Below are positions 39,404 to 51,525 of a stretch of 64,000 bases of DNA, in pieces; within the stretch, counting starts at the first letter, position 1; each line of letters begins with the position of its first letter. The stretch is from the NCBI RefSeq assembly GCF_000499845.2, contig NC_023749.2:28978381-29042380 (forward strand). Direction: 5' to 3'. Below the pieces are notes generated by a model. That model did no database searches and had not been told where the DNA came from. It saw only the letters and a program-made list of their open reading frames with translations. Source of the DNA: Phaseolus vulgaris (taxonomy: Eukaryota; Streptophyta; Magnoliopsida; Fabales; Fabaceae). The position numbers and the translations under genes were made by a program.

Positions 39404-41560
39404 TAACTTTTATTGTTTTAATCATCATCAATAAGGAAGAGATTGTTTTAGCAAAAGTTAAACACTTTGATATTATTTTGATTATGTGCTTACACCAACA
39501 AGGCATGGAGTTATGTTTGATAAGACAAAGATATAAAATTCATATTACCACATCGTTTGTTAGACGTTAAAAGCTTGTTGACCGACCATTATGTTTATCA
39601 GTTGAAGATTGAAGAATAAATGAAAGAGCATTAAACAGATCCTTCATTTCATCGGATAAGTGTTTATGAACATTAAATGAAAAGAGCATCATGAAGACCG
39701 ACCAGACCGTATGATGAAAGAGTGATGATGATAACCTCAAAACAAACTCAAAGCTAACTCAAGTCTAAAGAATATTTCTAAAGTTTGAGTCTATATCACA
39801 TATATTGTCTTATACGTCTGTCCCTCTGAAGAATCACCCCAAGAAGAATCATGCCAAGTAACAATATTCAAAATATCTTAGGAGTCGACCTAAAGTTGCA
39901 ATGACTACCAACTCTCCTGACAACACTTTTTCAATTCTAGCCCATCTATTTGCCCTTTGCGAAGTGTAATTTTACCATGGGATTGTACAAAAGAATCTAC
40001 TACTGAGAGAGATGTGTACTGCCAGCCATCCCGAATGTTGCATAAAAAAGAAGAACATTTAAAGCTACATGGAGCGAATTTAATGCAACAATCATATCCA
40101 AGAAATGAAGACACATAAAGGCATTAGAAATAAATGGTCTCTCAACTTTATCTTCTTTTAACACATACATAAATCCTACCATCAAGAGGAAGAACTATAG
40201 AGGAGAGGTTGCACCATGTCAAAACGCTCTTTAGACACAGAGCAATCCCCAAAGCTTTAAAAAAGGATCCTAGAGCTCAGAGTGGGAACACTGTCAAAAT
40301 ATATGGATCTAGAAGAGCATCATGAAAAATAGGTGGTGTTTATCCAATCACCTAGGTGAGTGAACTTACCCTTGTATTCGTCGAAAGACATAATCCTTCC
40401 CTAAAGACCAAAAACATGATCTAAACTAGGAGATAAAGCCTAAATATTGTATTCGTAATCAAACACTATCCTCCATAGTAGTTAGATCAGATTATCATTG
40501 AAGTCTACAGTCCTTGTATTTTAGCCATGAGTGGCTAAAGGAAAATCATACTCATTAATCCAAGAGTGATTGGAGTCAATAATACTCAATTAAGCTAGGA
40601 GTGGTCGGAGTCAAGAGTACTCATTAAACTAGGATGATTAGAGTCAAGAATACTCGGTTAAGCTAGGACTGACTGGAGTCAAGAATACTAAGTTAAGTCA
40701 GGAGTAGCTTGGTAAAGAATATTCGATCAAGCCAGGAGTAACTTGGGAAAGAATACTCCTTGATGGGGTGAGTCAGGAGTGGTTGGCAGCTGAAAAAGAG
40801 TTAAGTAAGGAGTGACATATTGAACAAATACTTGTTTGAGCTAGAAGTGTTGTGGGAAAGAATACTTGTGGTACTTCACACCAATAGTCCTAGTTGAACT
40901 TGGTTTGTTGGTCAAGAATTGGACTTCTTAGTCTATTGCGACATTTGAACCAGTATAAATTGTTGAGTGTATTTTTTATGTGTTATTCTCCTTTACTTTG
41001 TATGTTATTTTCATTTGCATTAACCTAAGAAGGAGAATTAATATGAGAGTATATAAACTAAAAATGTTTTTTATCAAAATTTCTTCTAAGTATTTAATTT
41101 GTGTCTTTGGTGTTTAATTTGTGTCTTTGGTGTTTGACCAAATGTAGAAACCATGTTTTAACCACTTAATCAAGTGATTCAGATTAGGCAAACAATCTAT
41201 GTTTGTCTTAACTCTTATACAAAGAAACTGGGTTTAAAATAAGATTTCAAATATGTTCATTTGACTAAATATGTTATGAAGTGGTTGGTGTATCTTCTTT
41301 ATTTTATTATTTTATTAGACGTAACTTGCTAAGAAAATGTATATAAAAAATAACACTCTTAATTAAATAAGTTTCTTTCAACAAATAAGTTCACTTCAAA
41401 CTTGTGTCTCCATAAGCAGCTCAGATGAAACATTTATCATTTGTGATCTTAAGAATAAATGGTTTCTGATGATGCACGATGAGACTATCTTTATCAAAAG
41501 TTTAAAAAAATTAAACTAATCACAATTCAGTAATCTATTATTTTGATTTTTCTAATTTTC
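39404..41560. other. Degenerate intergenic or LTR-like sequence
   Basis: No gene is seen. The stretch 40890-41160 ('TTGAACCAGTATAAATTG', then a duplicated 'TTTAATTTGTGTCTTTGGTG') looks like the end of an old LTR, and the 40-bp repeats listed separately lie just before it. Boundaries and TSD were not found. Confidence 0.4.
40520..40875. repeat. Degenerate minisatellite of about 40 bp
   Basis: Seven or more units of the type 'AAGCTAGGAGTGGTCGGAGT' plus 'CAAGAATACTC' follow each other with many changes. Similar 'CAGGAGTGGCT' arrays are familiar from LTRs of legume elements; that link is from memory and not checked. Confidence 0.7.
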
Positions 41561-41564
41561 ACAT

Positions 41565-43140
41565 TTCACTATAAAAAAAAAACTTGTTAAATATGACGAC
41601 TTTAATATGACAATTATCTGAAACTATGACTGTTTACTGTATAATGCAATGATTATAGATAAGCTATTCTATGAAAAATATGAAGTTTTTAATATTTACT
41701 TTTTTAAGACGTCAGTTTTAGTGTATATATTATTTGTATTTTTTATTTTCCCAATTCCATTCTTCCTCCTAATTATTGTATTCGGATTCCAGTGTAGAGT
41801 CACTCATCACTCTCCTAAATTACTCTGAAATGCACTTGTTTTCTTCATCTGTTCTTTCCTTCATTCCTTCCTTCCTTCCTTCCACCACTCTCCTCCCTTT
41901 GTACCCAAACCCAAATTCCTTCCTTCCTTCTCCCAAACACATTCATGAACGAGTGTGAGTTTCGTCTTCTTCACTACTATAGGGTTTTCATTGGTAAGTC
42001 ATTATTCCTTTCTTTGATTTAGGGTTTTCGTCTTTGCTGACAAAAATTCTCTAGTCGTTTAAAAAAACATGTTTTTCCAATATAAATCAATTAATTGTGG
42101 TATCTATTTCAACTCTTCGTCTTGGTGCTTCGTATTCTGGGGTAAATCTTTAATTTCTAAATGTCTTTTCTTTATGATTTGTGGTTTTACTATGTACCTC
42201 TCTACTTGTGGTTTGTGAGAAATTAGTTTGTGTTTCGTGCTTCATGTTTACGGAAATATAATTGATCGAGTTTGACTATCCTAGCTGCTTCATTGTTTAT
42301 GGTTGTATGCTTGTCTAGATGATGCTTGAGTGATGAGCTCAAAACTTGAAAAACTCAGCTCTACCATCCATTCTTGATGATGCATTTATCATGAATGAAT
42401 ACATAGTTATTGTAATGTAAAAAATGTTTTTAAAAACCCATTCACGGATGTTTTGAATAAAAAGCAATTACTCCATGAAAAGCGTATTCGTGTTGCCTCA
42501 TTGCAACAGGAAAAGTAATTGCTCCATCAAAAGCTTATGATCCATTTGCTTCTCTCTTTGTCTTTGAATCATATCAAGCTTCATCTTATAGGCTTAAAAA
42601 GGGTATGTCAGCTATTTCTCAACAAATCAGTATAGGAAATGTAACTTCAGGTAGCTTAATCTTACTCTTACATTCTTGATAGAACATTCAACAATCAGCA
42701 TTCATGTATTCTAAAGAGGTTTGAGAAAGGTTACGACTGATATGAAGACTAAGAATTGCACCAATAGAATTGGAGTTGTCAACAACACCATCGAAAAAGA
42801 AAGCCATGCATGATTCATGTGTGCTTTCTAAAGCAAGAACTCCAAAATTTGCACTTCAAATGGGCCACAAGTAGGTTTCTATGTGTTTAAGTTTTTCTAT
42901 TACTGTTTATATAAAAGCGAATGTCAATAATTTCACTGTTCCATTTCCCTAACCCAACCCAACTAATCTCTACCAAAAGCAGATGGGTTGTTGAGAGATG
43001 AAAATTTATTTTGCTCATCTTAAAATGTAGGATATGTCGCAACATGTGAGATTGTAAACACTAATGGGGTTGAGGTTTAATGCCAGGTACTTAGATTCTA
43101 TTTTCTATTTTTTTCCCCAATCCATGACATCTTCCAATGT
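41565..43140 (+). other. Gene-like but unidentified stretch, possible degraded CACTA cargo
   Basis: It opens with CACTATAAAAAAAAAACTTG, close to a CACTA end but without a matching right end. It continues with a pyrimidine-rich leader containing a (CCTT)n run (about 41864-41882) and GT/AG-bounded pieces. One piece after 'TTGCAACAG' (42502-42510) reads 'VIAPSKAYDPFASLFVFES' before a possible donor. I do not recognise the protein. It may be a fragment of a host gene; confidence is low. Confidence 0.3.
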
Positions 43141-43179
43141 TGTAAGGAAGACTAACCCTTCCTCGTAAACGCCAAGTAC

Positions 43180-43430
43180 GTAATCTTATTATAACCGACG
43201 CTCTTTTTCTTTTTCATGGCCTCATCCTGAGCGACAGTCTAAGCCCAACTTCGTGTGTCGGGACTTCAGCGATCCCAACTCCCTGGCAAACAGATCCCTA
43301 TCGGCCTCGACGATCCGAGCCCTCTCCTCCAAATCGGAGTTGGCTTCAAGCGCCGCCTTCAGAGAGCTAGAGGAGTCAACCAACTCTTGCTTTAATTTCT
43401 GTATCTCCGCTGAAGACGCTTGACATGCTT
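43180..43430 (-). pseudogene. Fragment of an aORF-like coiled-coil gene
   Basis: The minus strand reads a charged coiled-coil segment ('SLKAALEANSDLEERARIVE'), then 'RDLFARELGSLK', like exon 2 of the Tat aORF gene. It is short and cut off on both sides, and its Tat flanks are not clear. The following 43440-43610 is GC-richer and may be more of the same relic. Confidence 0.5.
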
Positions 43431-43796
43431 ATTCTCTGATAACCCTTGCAAGCACAAGGGCCCCGACTATGAAATTCTATACAGGTCAAACCATGGAAGT
43501 AGCGAATATTGACCTGTTTTCGAAGAAGAAAGCGAGTACGAGATTGCCTTAGACACCTTAGTGGGGGGGTGGACACGGCCTCTTCGGAAACTCCGGGAGA
43601 CCTCCATGAAATTTTTATACATTAGATACGAATTTGGAATATAAAATTTTATTAATTATAAAAACTACTTTAAATACTAATAATTTTTTAGTTTATAAAA
43701 TAATATCTATTTTACTAAATATAATAACTAATATTTTTTGTCTTAAAAATTAGTTTTTATTTAATAATTTTCTTATGATAATATAAGCTCTTATAC

Positions 43797-43905
43797 TAAT
43801 ACTAATAATGATAATCATAAAAATAATAATAATCATAACAAGAATAATAATAATAATAATTATAATAAGAATAATAATATTGATAATAGTTTGTCTAGTA
43901 TAGTG
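43797..43905. repeat. AAT microsatellite
   Basis: Impure (AAT/ATA)n run left of Tat-3. The sequence just right of Tat-3 (54447-54490) is also an AAT-rich run, so Tat-3 probably inserted into such a tract. Confidence 0.75.
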
Positions 43906-43927
43906 CTTATTTCAATTTCTCCCAACA

Positions 43928-44586
43928 CCTACTGACCACTCCTCGGCTTCGACGTTGACCATAGTTATGGTGGGGCCCCGAAGGCAGGGAGGCTGGGAGG
44001 ACGGGTCAGTGTCTCACAGAGCTCACAAGTGAGGGTAGTCGAGGAGGGAGCGACATCAAGGCAGGGCGTGGAGGCCTCGGACCTCGGTAACCCAACAGTA
44101 AAGATGGGTCGAAAAAGGTGGTTTCCAAGCCACACTCCAATTATCAGTAAGGGAGAGGTCTAGATCACGGAGCGCCCATGCATGGGGTGTGGACGACGCG
44201 GTAGGGTGCACCACAATCAAAGAGCCACTGGGAAAGAGACGACTCGTAAGGTTCACGTTCCAAGGGTGATCTGCATGCATGGCACGTGAATAGTTAGGGC
44301 ACTCCGAGGGCGGATGGCCCAGGGATTAGGTGCATGAGTTGGCACCCAAGTGGTCATCCCGTGGAGGTTGCACTCCGGGAAGGGAGTCTTACTCACTAAA
44401 TGGCCCTTAGAGCGGGTGTTAGTGACACTAAGGCACACCTATAGTAAGCCTAGCTACAGTTAGCAAAAAGGGCAGAAATACTAGAGTATATAAAGGGTAA
44501 CAACCAACGTAACAAGGTACGCAATTCTAATGCAAGTAACACACAGAGAGAATACACACACAGAGCTCTAAGAGTTAAGAGTTTTA
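43928..44586 (+). repeat. 5' LTR remnant of Tat-3
   Basis: It matches 52466-54433 (without its insert) from 'CTGACCACTCCTCGG' to 'CTAAGAGTTAAGAGTTTT', then stops about 190 bp short of the LTR end. The TATATAAA box is at 44487-44494. Confidence 0.85.
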
Positions 44587-44602
44587 GGGTTTAGGGTTTA
44601 GG
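44583..44602 (+). repeat. Telomere-like (TTTAGGG)3 at a deletion junction
   Basis: Three TTTAGGG units lie exactly between the truncated LTR and the gag ATG (44609). Neither the intact LTR copy nor the gag leaders of Tat-1 and Tat-2 has them, so they look like filler DNA at the repaired break. Confidence 0.75.
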
Positions 44603-44608
44603 ATCAGG

Positions 44609-46503
44609 ATGAGGAATACGAGGCAAGGATCTGATGCGCCATACGGAGGCGAAGGTCTTACTCTGCAACAAGTTATGGAGATGATGTAGGGCCTTCAAGA
44701 AGCGATGGCAGCGTCAAGAGCTAATCAAGAACGCATCCAGATTGATCTGGCTGCATCGCAAGCGAGAAACGAAGAGTTACACCGAACAAATGAAGAGTTG
44801 CAGCGTGATTTGCGAAATCAGGCAAGGGATCGTGAAGCAGAAGAACAAGAATGTGCTACACCTCCCAGGGAATTTCCCATGCCTTTTTCGCAGGCGATTA
44901 TGGATGCTGTGATACTAGCTACGTTCGTGGGATCGAAAGCCACGTTCACAGAGATGGAGGATCCAGAGGCCCGTCTCACAGCCTTCCATATGCAAATGAT
45001 GCTGGTTGGTGGTTCTAATGTAGTAAGGTGTAAGTTGTTCATGAGCACGCTGGTAGGGACGACGATGGATTGGTTCATCAGCCTCCTTGATAGCCACGTG
45101 ACGTTGTTCGCACAGTTGTCGAAGTTGTTCAGGGAGCAGTATATTGCGAATCGTGCTCCCCCACCCAACTCTTACGATCTTTTTGACGTAAGATAGTACC
45201 AGGGTGAGTCGCTGAAGGAGTTTGTTAACCGTTTTGGGACGCAGGTGGTAAAGCTTAACACCAAGGATGAAACGATGATGGTTCACACGTTCAGAAAAAG
45301 GATTTGTCCAGGGCCTTTCAGTGAATCACTCATCAGAAATCGCCCCAAAACCTTCGTTGAGATAAGGCGTCGAGCGGTGGCTCACATCGCAGCAAAATGG
45401 GAGGTGAATGAGAAGCGCGCGTGCGCAACCCGTGAGAGTGCATGAGGGTCCCCGTGAAGAAGCAGCCCTACGAGCCTAGGAAACCTCAAACTAGGGGGCG
45501 TGCAAGGGAGAATAAGCCTTTGAGGCATAATTTTGTGGTAGAGCTGAAGGATTTGATAGTTGTGCCCAACATAGCAGAGAGGTTGAAGATGCCGCCCAAG
45601 ACTGACAAGAAGCTGGGACCCCACAAGGAGGCTTGGTGCGAGTTTCACCAAGCGTTTGGTCATTCCAAACGCAACTGTTTGGCGTTGGGACACTACTTGG
45701 ATGAGCTGGTGAAGAGTGGGTTCCTAAACGACTACCTGGTGGAGCCACAGAGGACCCCAACAACGTCAGGTGAGGACCAAGGGCACGAGATGCTCGTTCA
45801 TGGAGGGATCCACACCATCTCGAGGGGTTTCTCAGGTGGAGGGTGCACTGCTTCTCAACGTAAGAAGTATGCACGATCAGTGATGTCAGTAGAGGCGGAA
45901 GCGGTGGATGACGTGCTCGACGTGGACCTTACTTTCACGAAGGCCGACCTTCGAGACGCCATTCCCCATGACAACGACCCTGTGGTGATTTCTGTTGTAA
46001 CCGCAGGGAGGAAGGTGCATCGAGTGCTAGTGGACCAAGGTAGCTCGACGAATGTGATGTTTTGGTCCACCTTCAATAAGCTGCAGCTGTCTCCCGATCA
46101 GCTGAGGCCTTACACTGGGTTCTTGTATCGCTTCATGGGAGACCAGGTGGAGGTGCGGGGGCATTTGGAGCTGAGTACCACCTTTACGAATGGCTTTGCA
46201 TCCCGCACGGAGAACATAAGGTACTTGGTGGTTAACGCTTCCTCAGCCTATAATATTCTGTTGGGGAGACCAGCTTTGAATAGGCTGAGGGTGGTAGCAT
46301 CAACGCGCCACATGAAGATGAAGTTGTCGGACTTGAGCGGGAAGGTGATAACCATCAAGTCGGACCAGCAAGAGGCTAATAGGTGTTATGAGAACAGCCT
46401 CAAGACCAAGAGAGGGGTGTTCATGGTTACAGAGTGCCCACCTAGCAGGGACGGGGACGCCCGCGCAAGGGTCTCCCGCGCAGAGAGAGCTCGGGAGAGG
46501 TGA
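44609..46503 (+). pseudogene. Gag-protease of Tat-3
   Basis: Starts with ATGAGG as in the other copies. It shows the coiled coil, the capsid domain ('CKLFMSTLVGTTMDWFISLL'), the 'CEFHQAFGHSKRNC' zinc-like motif and a protease with 'VLVDQGSSTNVMFW'. TAG stops at 44687-44689 and 45194-45196 replace a glutamine found in the other copies. A frame change and loss of about 30 codons occur near 45430. It ends at TGA about 46501-46503. Confidence 0.9.
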
Positions 46504-47476
46504 CCCAAGCCAGCAGGGGATATCGTGGAGAGGTAGATCGGGGGCAGAACGTTCAAGCTTGGTAAGTCGTTGAACGAAGCGGAGCAAGATCAAGTTGTTG
46601 GGGGTGATAACACGACACCTAGACGCTTTTGCATGGTCCGCCTCGGACATGTCGAGCATAGACCCAAATTTCCTGTGTCACCGCCTCACCATGGACCCCA
46701 AGGTCAGGCCCGTCTGCCATAGAAGAAGGAAGTTCAATGAAGAGAGGCGACAGGTCATCAAGGAAGAAACAAAGAAGTTGCTGAGTGTCGGCCACATAAG
46801 GGAGATTCAATACCCTGAGTGGTTGGCAAATGTGGTCTTGGTGAAGAAGGCCAACGGGAAGTGGAGAATGTGCGTGGACTTCACCGGCCTCAACAAGGCA
46901 TGCCCGAAGGATTCGTACCCCTTGCCAAGCATCAACGCCTTGGTGGATAGTGCCTCGAGTTGTAGGATGCTTTGTTTCTTAGACGCTTTCTCTAGATATA
47001 ATCAAATTAAGATGCACCCCCGAGATGAGTGCAAGACCGCATTTATGACCGAGACGTCTTGTTACTGCTACACGGTGATGCCCTTTGGGCTGAAGAATGC
47101 GGGTGCCACCTACCAAAGGCTGATGGATAGGGTCCTTGCACCCATGATAGGTCGGAATGTGTAGGCCTATGTGGATGATATGGTGGTGACCTCGCAGGCG
47201 AGGGATCAACATGTGACGGATCTAAAAGAGCTATTTGCGACAATAGCTAAGTACCGGTTGAAGTTGAACCCTGAGAAGTGCATGTTTGGGGTGGAGGCAG
47301 GTAGGTTCTTGGGTTTCCTACTCATCGAGCGGGGGATAGAGGCGAACCCAGAGAAGTGTGCTGCAATCCTTGCCATGAGGAGTCCGGTCTCGGTGAAGGA
47401 GGTGCAGCAGCTGACAGGGTGGATGGTCGCCCTGTCCAGATTTGTATCAGTTGGAGGGGACAAGGGACACCCCTAC
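46504..47476 (+). pseudogene. RT of Tat-3
   Basis: Motif 2 is intact ('WRMCVDFTGLNKACPKDSY'), followed by 'CFLDAFSRYNQIKMHP' and 'MPFGLKNAGATYQRLMDRV'. The active site 'AYVDDMVVTS' comes right after a TAG at 47162-47164 in place of glutamine. The frame ends at 'DKGHPY', where the solo LTR inserted; it resumes at 48651. Confidence 0.9.
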
Positions 47477-48645
47477 TGATCCTGCCGACAACTCGAGCGT
47501 GGAGGAATCGCTTCGCAGCTCTCTCTGCCCCGTCTACGCGACTGTGTTATCTGCAAAATCACCCTCAGAACCTTCTCCAGGATCTCCAAACGCGACCTGC
47601 AAAACATGCAGACGGCGCCTCTAGCGGCCGTTTGCACTCCGACGATCAAGTTAGATCACAGAACCACCGAATGAGAAAAGCTAGTAGTGTGTGTGAAAAC
47701 TCTTCCTCTCTGTTTTTTTTCTCTCTCCCTCCTGAATCTCACCCTGATTCTCTTTTATGCCTCTCTCTGTATCTGGGCCTAACAGAATTCTGTTATGCCC
47801 CTCTGGCATGTGCCAGAACCCTGTTATGCCTTTCTGCGACAACGTACCTCCAGAATCAGTAGAGCGTGAGTGTCTGTGCGTGTCTGCGCTTGGCTGCGCT
47901 TGTCTGTACCCTTAGCGGTACGGAGTGCACCTTTGTTTGGACCGCGACCTTCTTAGATGATGACACGTGGAGGCATGCAACTCACATCTAACCATACACG
48001 TGTCACTACTTGAAGGGCTCTAACGCTTCTCTTTGTGCGCCTAAGTTATTCCCTTGCGGAGTAACTTAGCATATTTCTTCCATCTGGGTAAATCGCATAC
48101 TCTCAGGAGAACGCCAGGCGTGGCTGGTCTAGGCACACTCGCCAAGCGTTGCTCTCTGAGTAAACGGCTTACCTTTCACGGTGTCACGCACGTAATGGGT
48201 TGTGGGAATCACCAATCACTGACCGGTTTACTAGCTCCCTCAGGCCCCTCTCGTGCACGATTCCCTGAGATGTGCTCATGCGAGGTCCATGCGTAACGCT
48301 CTCGCTGGGAACCTCAGTCCTAGTTTAACTGCGTATAACACGAGACCCCGATGACCATGCACCCGATGACTGATCAGTGCTCTATTGCTTCTCGCGTTCT
48401 GCCCCCAGGCGTTCATCTGAGAACTGGTCTGTTGGTGGCCACTTGGTTACTGACCACCGATCACCGTTCTGGGTGATCTGTCCTCTGACTTCTCTGCCGC
48501 CTGATCTGTCGGTGGTCACTTGGTTACTGACAGCCGATCACGTTCACCCTGATCTATCTGTCACCTGGTCCACGTGTCACCCTGCGAGTGGTCCACGTGG
48601 TTGTCTTCTGCTAACGTCATCGACTACCGATGACCGACCGGATCA
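47477..48645 (-). mobile_element. Solo LTR in RT/RNase H of Tat-3 (TSD cctac)
   Basis: Ends TGATCCTGCCGAC...GACCGGATCA (1169 bp) with perfect TSDs cctac at 47472-47476 and 48646-48650. The pol reading continues on both sides. Its left end and the 'GCGGCCGTTTGCACTCCGACG' block (about 47624) are shared with the Tat LTRs, so it belongs to another Tat subfamily. It has no coding region. Confidence 0.93.
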
Positions 48646-48650
48646 CCTAC

Positions 48651-49560
48651 TTCTAGTGTTTGAGGAGGAATAGCCGGTTCGCGTAGACCGAAGAGTGCGA
48701 GGAGGCATTCCTCAAATTAAAGGAGTATCTGCCACCCCTCCCGTGTTGTGCAAACCATAGTCGGGCACGCCGCTCCGATTGTACTTTACTGTAACAAAAC
48801 GGGCGATCAGTTCGGTCCTCGTCCAAGAGCAGGACCAAGTACAGAAACCAATATACTTTCTGAGCAAAGTATTGCAAGGGCCGGAGGTGAGGTACTAGGC
48901 CCTAAAGAAGGCAGCCTTGGTCGTGGTGTTCTCGACTAGGAGGCTTCGTCATTACTTCCAAAGTTTCACAGTGGTGGTGATGACGGACTTACCTATCCGG
49001 AAGGTGCTGCAGAAGCCGGACGTGGCAAGGAGGATGGTACGTTGGGCGGTGGAACTCTCGGAGTTCGATGTCCAGTATGAGCCTCGAGGCCCCATCAAAG
49101 GTCAGGTATATGCAAACTTTGTGGTGGAGCTCTCCTCGGCGAACGCACAGCAAGAGGAGGAAGCCAACTTCAGATGGGTGCTCTCCGTGGATGGGTCCTC
49201 CAAACAGCAAGGTAGTGGAGTTGGCGTGATCTTGGAAGGACCGAACGGGCTGTTGATTGAGCAGGCCCTAAGGTTCGCTTTGAAGGCCAACAATAACCAG
49301 GCAGAGTATGAAGCCCTCAAAGCCGGGATGCTCTTAGCTAAAGAGATGAGAGCGCGAAGCTTGTTGGCAAAGAGTGATTCCCTTTTAGTCACAGGTCAGG
49401 TGATCGGGGAATATCAAGCCAAAGACCCACAGATGACCACGTACTTGGGGTATGTCCAGATTCTGAAGGGCTCGTTCGCAGTGTTTGAGCTAGTGCACGT
49501 CCCAAGGGAGCAAAATGCCTGAGCTGACTTGCTAGCCAAGCTTGTCAGCTCAAGCAAGGG
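48651..49560 (+). pseudogene. RNase H region of Tat-3
   Basis: The degenerate first RNase H and the second one are both readable: 'VMTDLPIRKVLQKPDVA', 'SVDGSSKQQGSG', 'QAEYEALKAG', 'KSDSLLV'. A TGA at 49520-49522 replaces the arginine before the last catalytic Asp ('NA-stop-ADLLAK'). Frameshifts occur between 48660 and 48915. Confidence 0.88.
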
Positions 49561-51004
49561 GGGAAGGCAGAGGACGGTGATACAGGAAACCCTCAAGCCA
49601 CCGCAAACATTTGTTTCAGATAACATGGTGGGCGTTGATCAGGTCAGTACGGCTAGAGGGAGGGCGAGGAGTCATCGGTCGTTGACTCAGGAGACGCTGA
49701 GAACGCCCAGTGTAAGCGCTTACCCGGTCTTGGAGGGGGAGCCAATGCAGATATGCATAGTTGAGGAGGGGGACACGTGGATGACATCCTATAGGCGCTA
49801 TCTAGCTAATGGGATACTTCCATTGGAGCCCGCTGAAGTCAAGAAGATAAAGAGGAACTCCGCCAAATACACCCTCGTCGATGGGAAGTTGTTCAGACAT
49901 GGGTTCACCCACCCGAGTTTGGTGTGTGTGAGCGGAGACCAGTGTACACGAATAATGGCAAAACTCCACGAAGAGATTTGTGGTAGCCATGTTGAAGGAC
50001 GGTCCTTGGCATCGAAGGCCGTTCGCGCAAGTTATTACTGGCCAACAATGAAAGAAGATTGCATGAGGTACGCCTAGCAGTGCAAGCAGTGTCAACAGCA
50101 CGCCGACTGGCACAAGGCGCCGCCAGAAGACCTGAGGTCGATTTACAGCCCATGGCCGTTTCACACGTGGGGAATCGACATTCTGGGGCCCTTTCCTTTG
50201 GCGACAAGGCAGATGAAGTACCTTGTAGTGGCCATAAAGTACTTCACGAAGTGGATAGAGGCTGAGCCAGTAGGGCAGATCATAACTCACAAGATCCAAC
50301 AATTCATGTAGAAGAATATAGTGTGCCGTTTTGGCGTGTTGAGGCGTCTAGTTTCCGATAATGGCACACAGTTTGCGAGCCAACAACTGGGCAAGCTATT
50401 CACAGAGTTTGGAATAAAGCAGGTGTTTGCATCGGTTGAGCACCCCCAGACAAATGGGCAGGTTGAGTCTGCCAACAGAGTCCTACTCAGAGGTCTGAAG
50501 AGAAGACTCGAGAAGGCTAAAGGAACCTGGGCAGAGGAGGTTCCTAGAATAGTGTGGGCTTACCACACCACGCCTCAGTTCACCACCAGAGAAACACCTT
50601 TCAGCTTGGTGTTCGAGTCATATGCAATGATTCCGGTAGAGATTCAGGAGAGCTTGCCACGTTTTCAGAGTTTTGTGGCTGAGGAGTCTAACGAAGAGAG
50701 AAAGGTGAACCTGGATCTGCTGGATGAGGTCAGGGAAGAGGCGAGGATCAAAGTTGAAGCATTAAAGAGAAGGGTGGAGTACAAGCACAAATAGAAGTTA
50801 AGGCTTCGACAATTCCAGGTCGCTGACTTGGTAATACAGAAGGCTCACCCATATCAACTAGAGAACAAGCTGTCCCCCAAGTGGACTAGCCCTTTCAGGG
50901 TAACGGAGGTCTTGGGAAACGGGGCGTACAGACTTGAGACCTTGGAGGGAGGCGCAATTCCTTGTACCTGGAATGCGGCCAATCTCAAGTTTTATGTTAG
51001 TTGA
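49561..51004 (+). pseudogene. Integrase of Tat-3
   Basis: The linker and HHCC region ('GDTWMTSYRRYLANGILP', 'CGSHVEGRSLASKAVRASYY') are followed by TAG at 50075-50077 in place of Gln. Then come the core ('WGIDILGPFPLAT', 'LVSDNGTQFAS', 'HPQTNGQVESAN') with TAG at 50309-50311 in place of Trp, and the C-terminal region with TAG at 50792-50794. It ends 'NLKFYVS' and TGA at 51002-51004. Unlike in Tat-2, there is no stop between RNase H and integrase at 49620-49660. Confidence 0.9.
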
Positions 51005-51024
51005 ACTCTAACATTGTACACAGT

Positions 51025-51085
51025 TTCAAGGGGATGCTCTTTTTCCCTTTTAAGGGTTTTTTAACGAGGTCACTCAATAAAATTA
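51025..51085 (+). terminator. Conserved post-pol hairpin and AATAAA of Tat-3
   Basis: 'CTTTTTCCCTTTTAAGGG' followed by a T run, 'AACGAGGTCACTCAATAAA' and AATAAA at 51076-51081. Same module as after pol in Tat-2. Confidence 0.5.
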
Positions 51086-51131
51086 CGATTGAAGTATACA
51101 TATTCTCGAATTTTTTGTACAATGCAGGGGC

Positions 51132-51525
51132 GAACCTATCATTTTGGTGTTTAGACACCTCGAGAGGGAGTGGCAGCTTCTGTTTAGGACGCCTCCCCCT
51201 CGAGCGTGGGCGTGAAGTGCGAACAGCAAGGTTCGGCCAGCGATGAACCTGTCATTTTGGTGTTTAGACACCTTGAGAGGGAGTGGCAGCTTCCGTTTAG
51301 AACGCCTACCCCTCGAGTGTGGGCGCCAAGTGTGAACAACAAGGATCGACCAACGATGAACCTGTCGTTTTGGTGTTTAGACACCTCGAGAGGGAGTGGT
51401 AGCTTCCGCTTAGGACGCCTTCCCCTCGAGAGTGGGTGCCAAGTGCGAATGGCAAGGTTCGGCCAGTGACGAACTTGTTGGCCAAGTGCGAATGGCAAGG
51501 TTCAGCCAGCTTCACACATGCCCGC
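51132..51525. repeat. 113-bp tandem repeats in the pol/aORF spacer of Tat-3
   Basis: Units start at 51132, 51245 and 51358 (period 113) with a partial fourth. Each contains 'TTTTGGTGTTTAGACACCT' and 'CCCCTCGAGTGTGGGCGCC'. The GTGTTTAGACACC part is an inverted repeat and resembles the repeat core in Tat-1. Confidence 0.88.

Noticed and set aside
44583..44602. TTTAGGG units, considered as a telomere or chromosome end
   Set aside because: Only three units inside a retroelement with sequence continuing on both sides.
51132..51525. Regular 113-bp repeats, considered as CRISPR-like or as a satellite array
   Set aside because: Plant retroelement context, whole units repeat without unique spacers, and only about 3.5 copies; it is the Tat spacer repeat.
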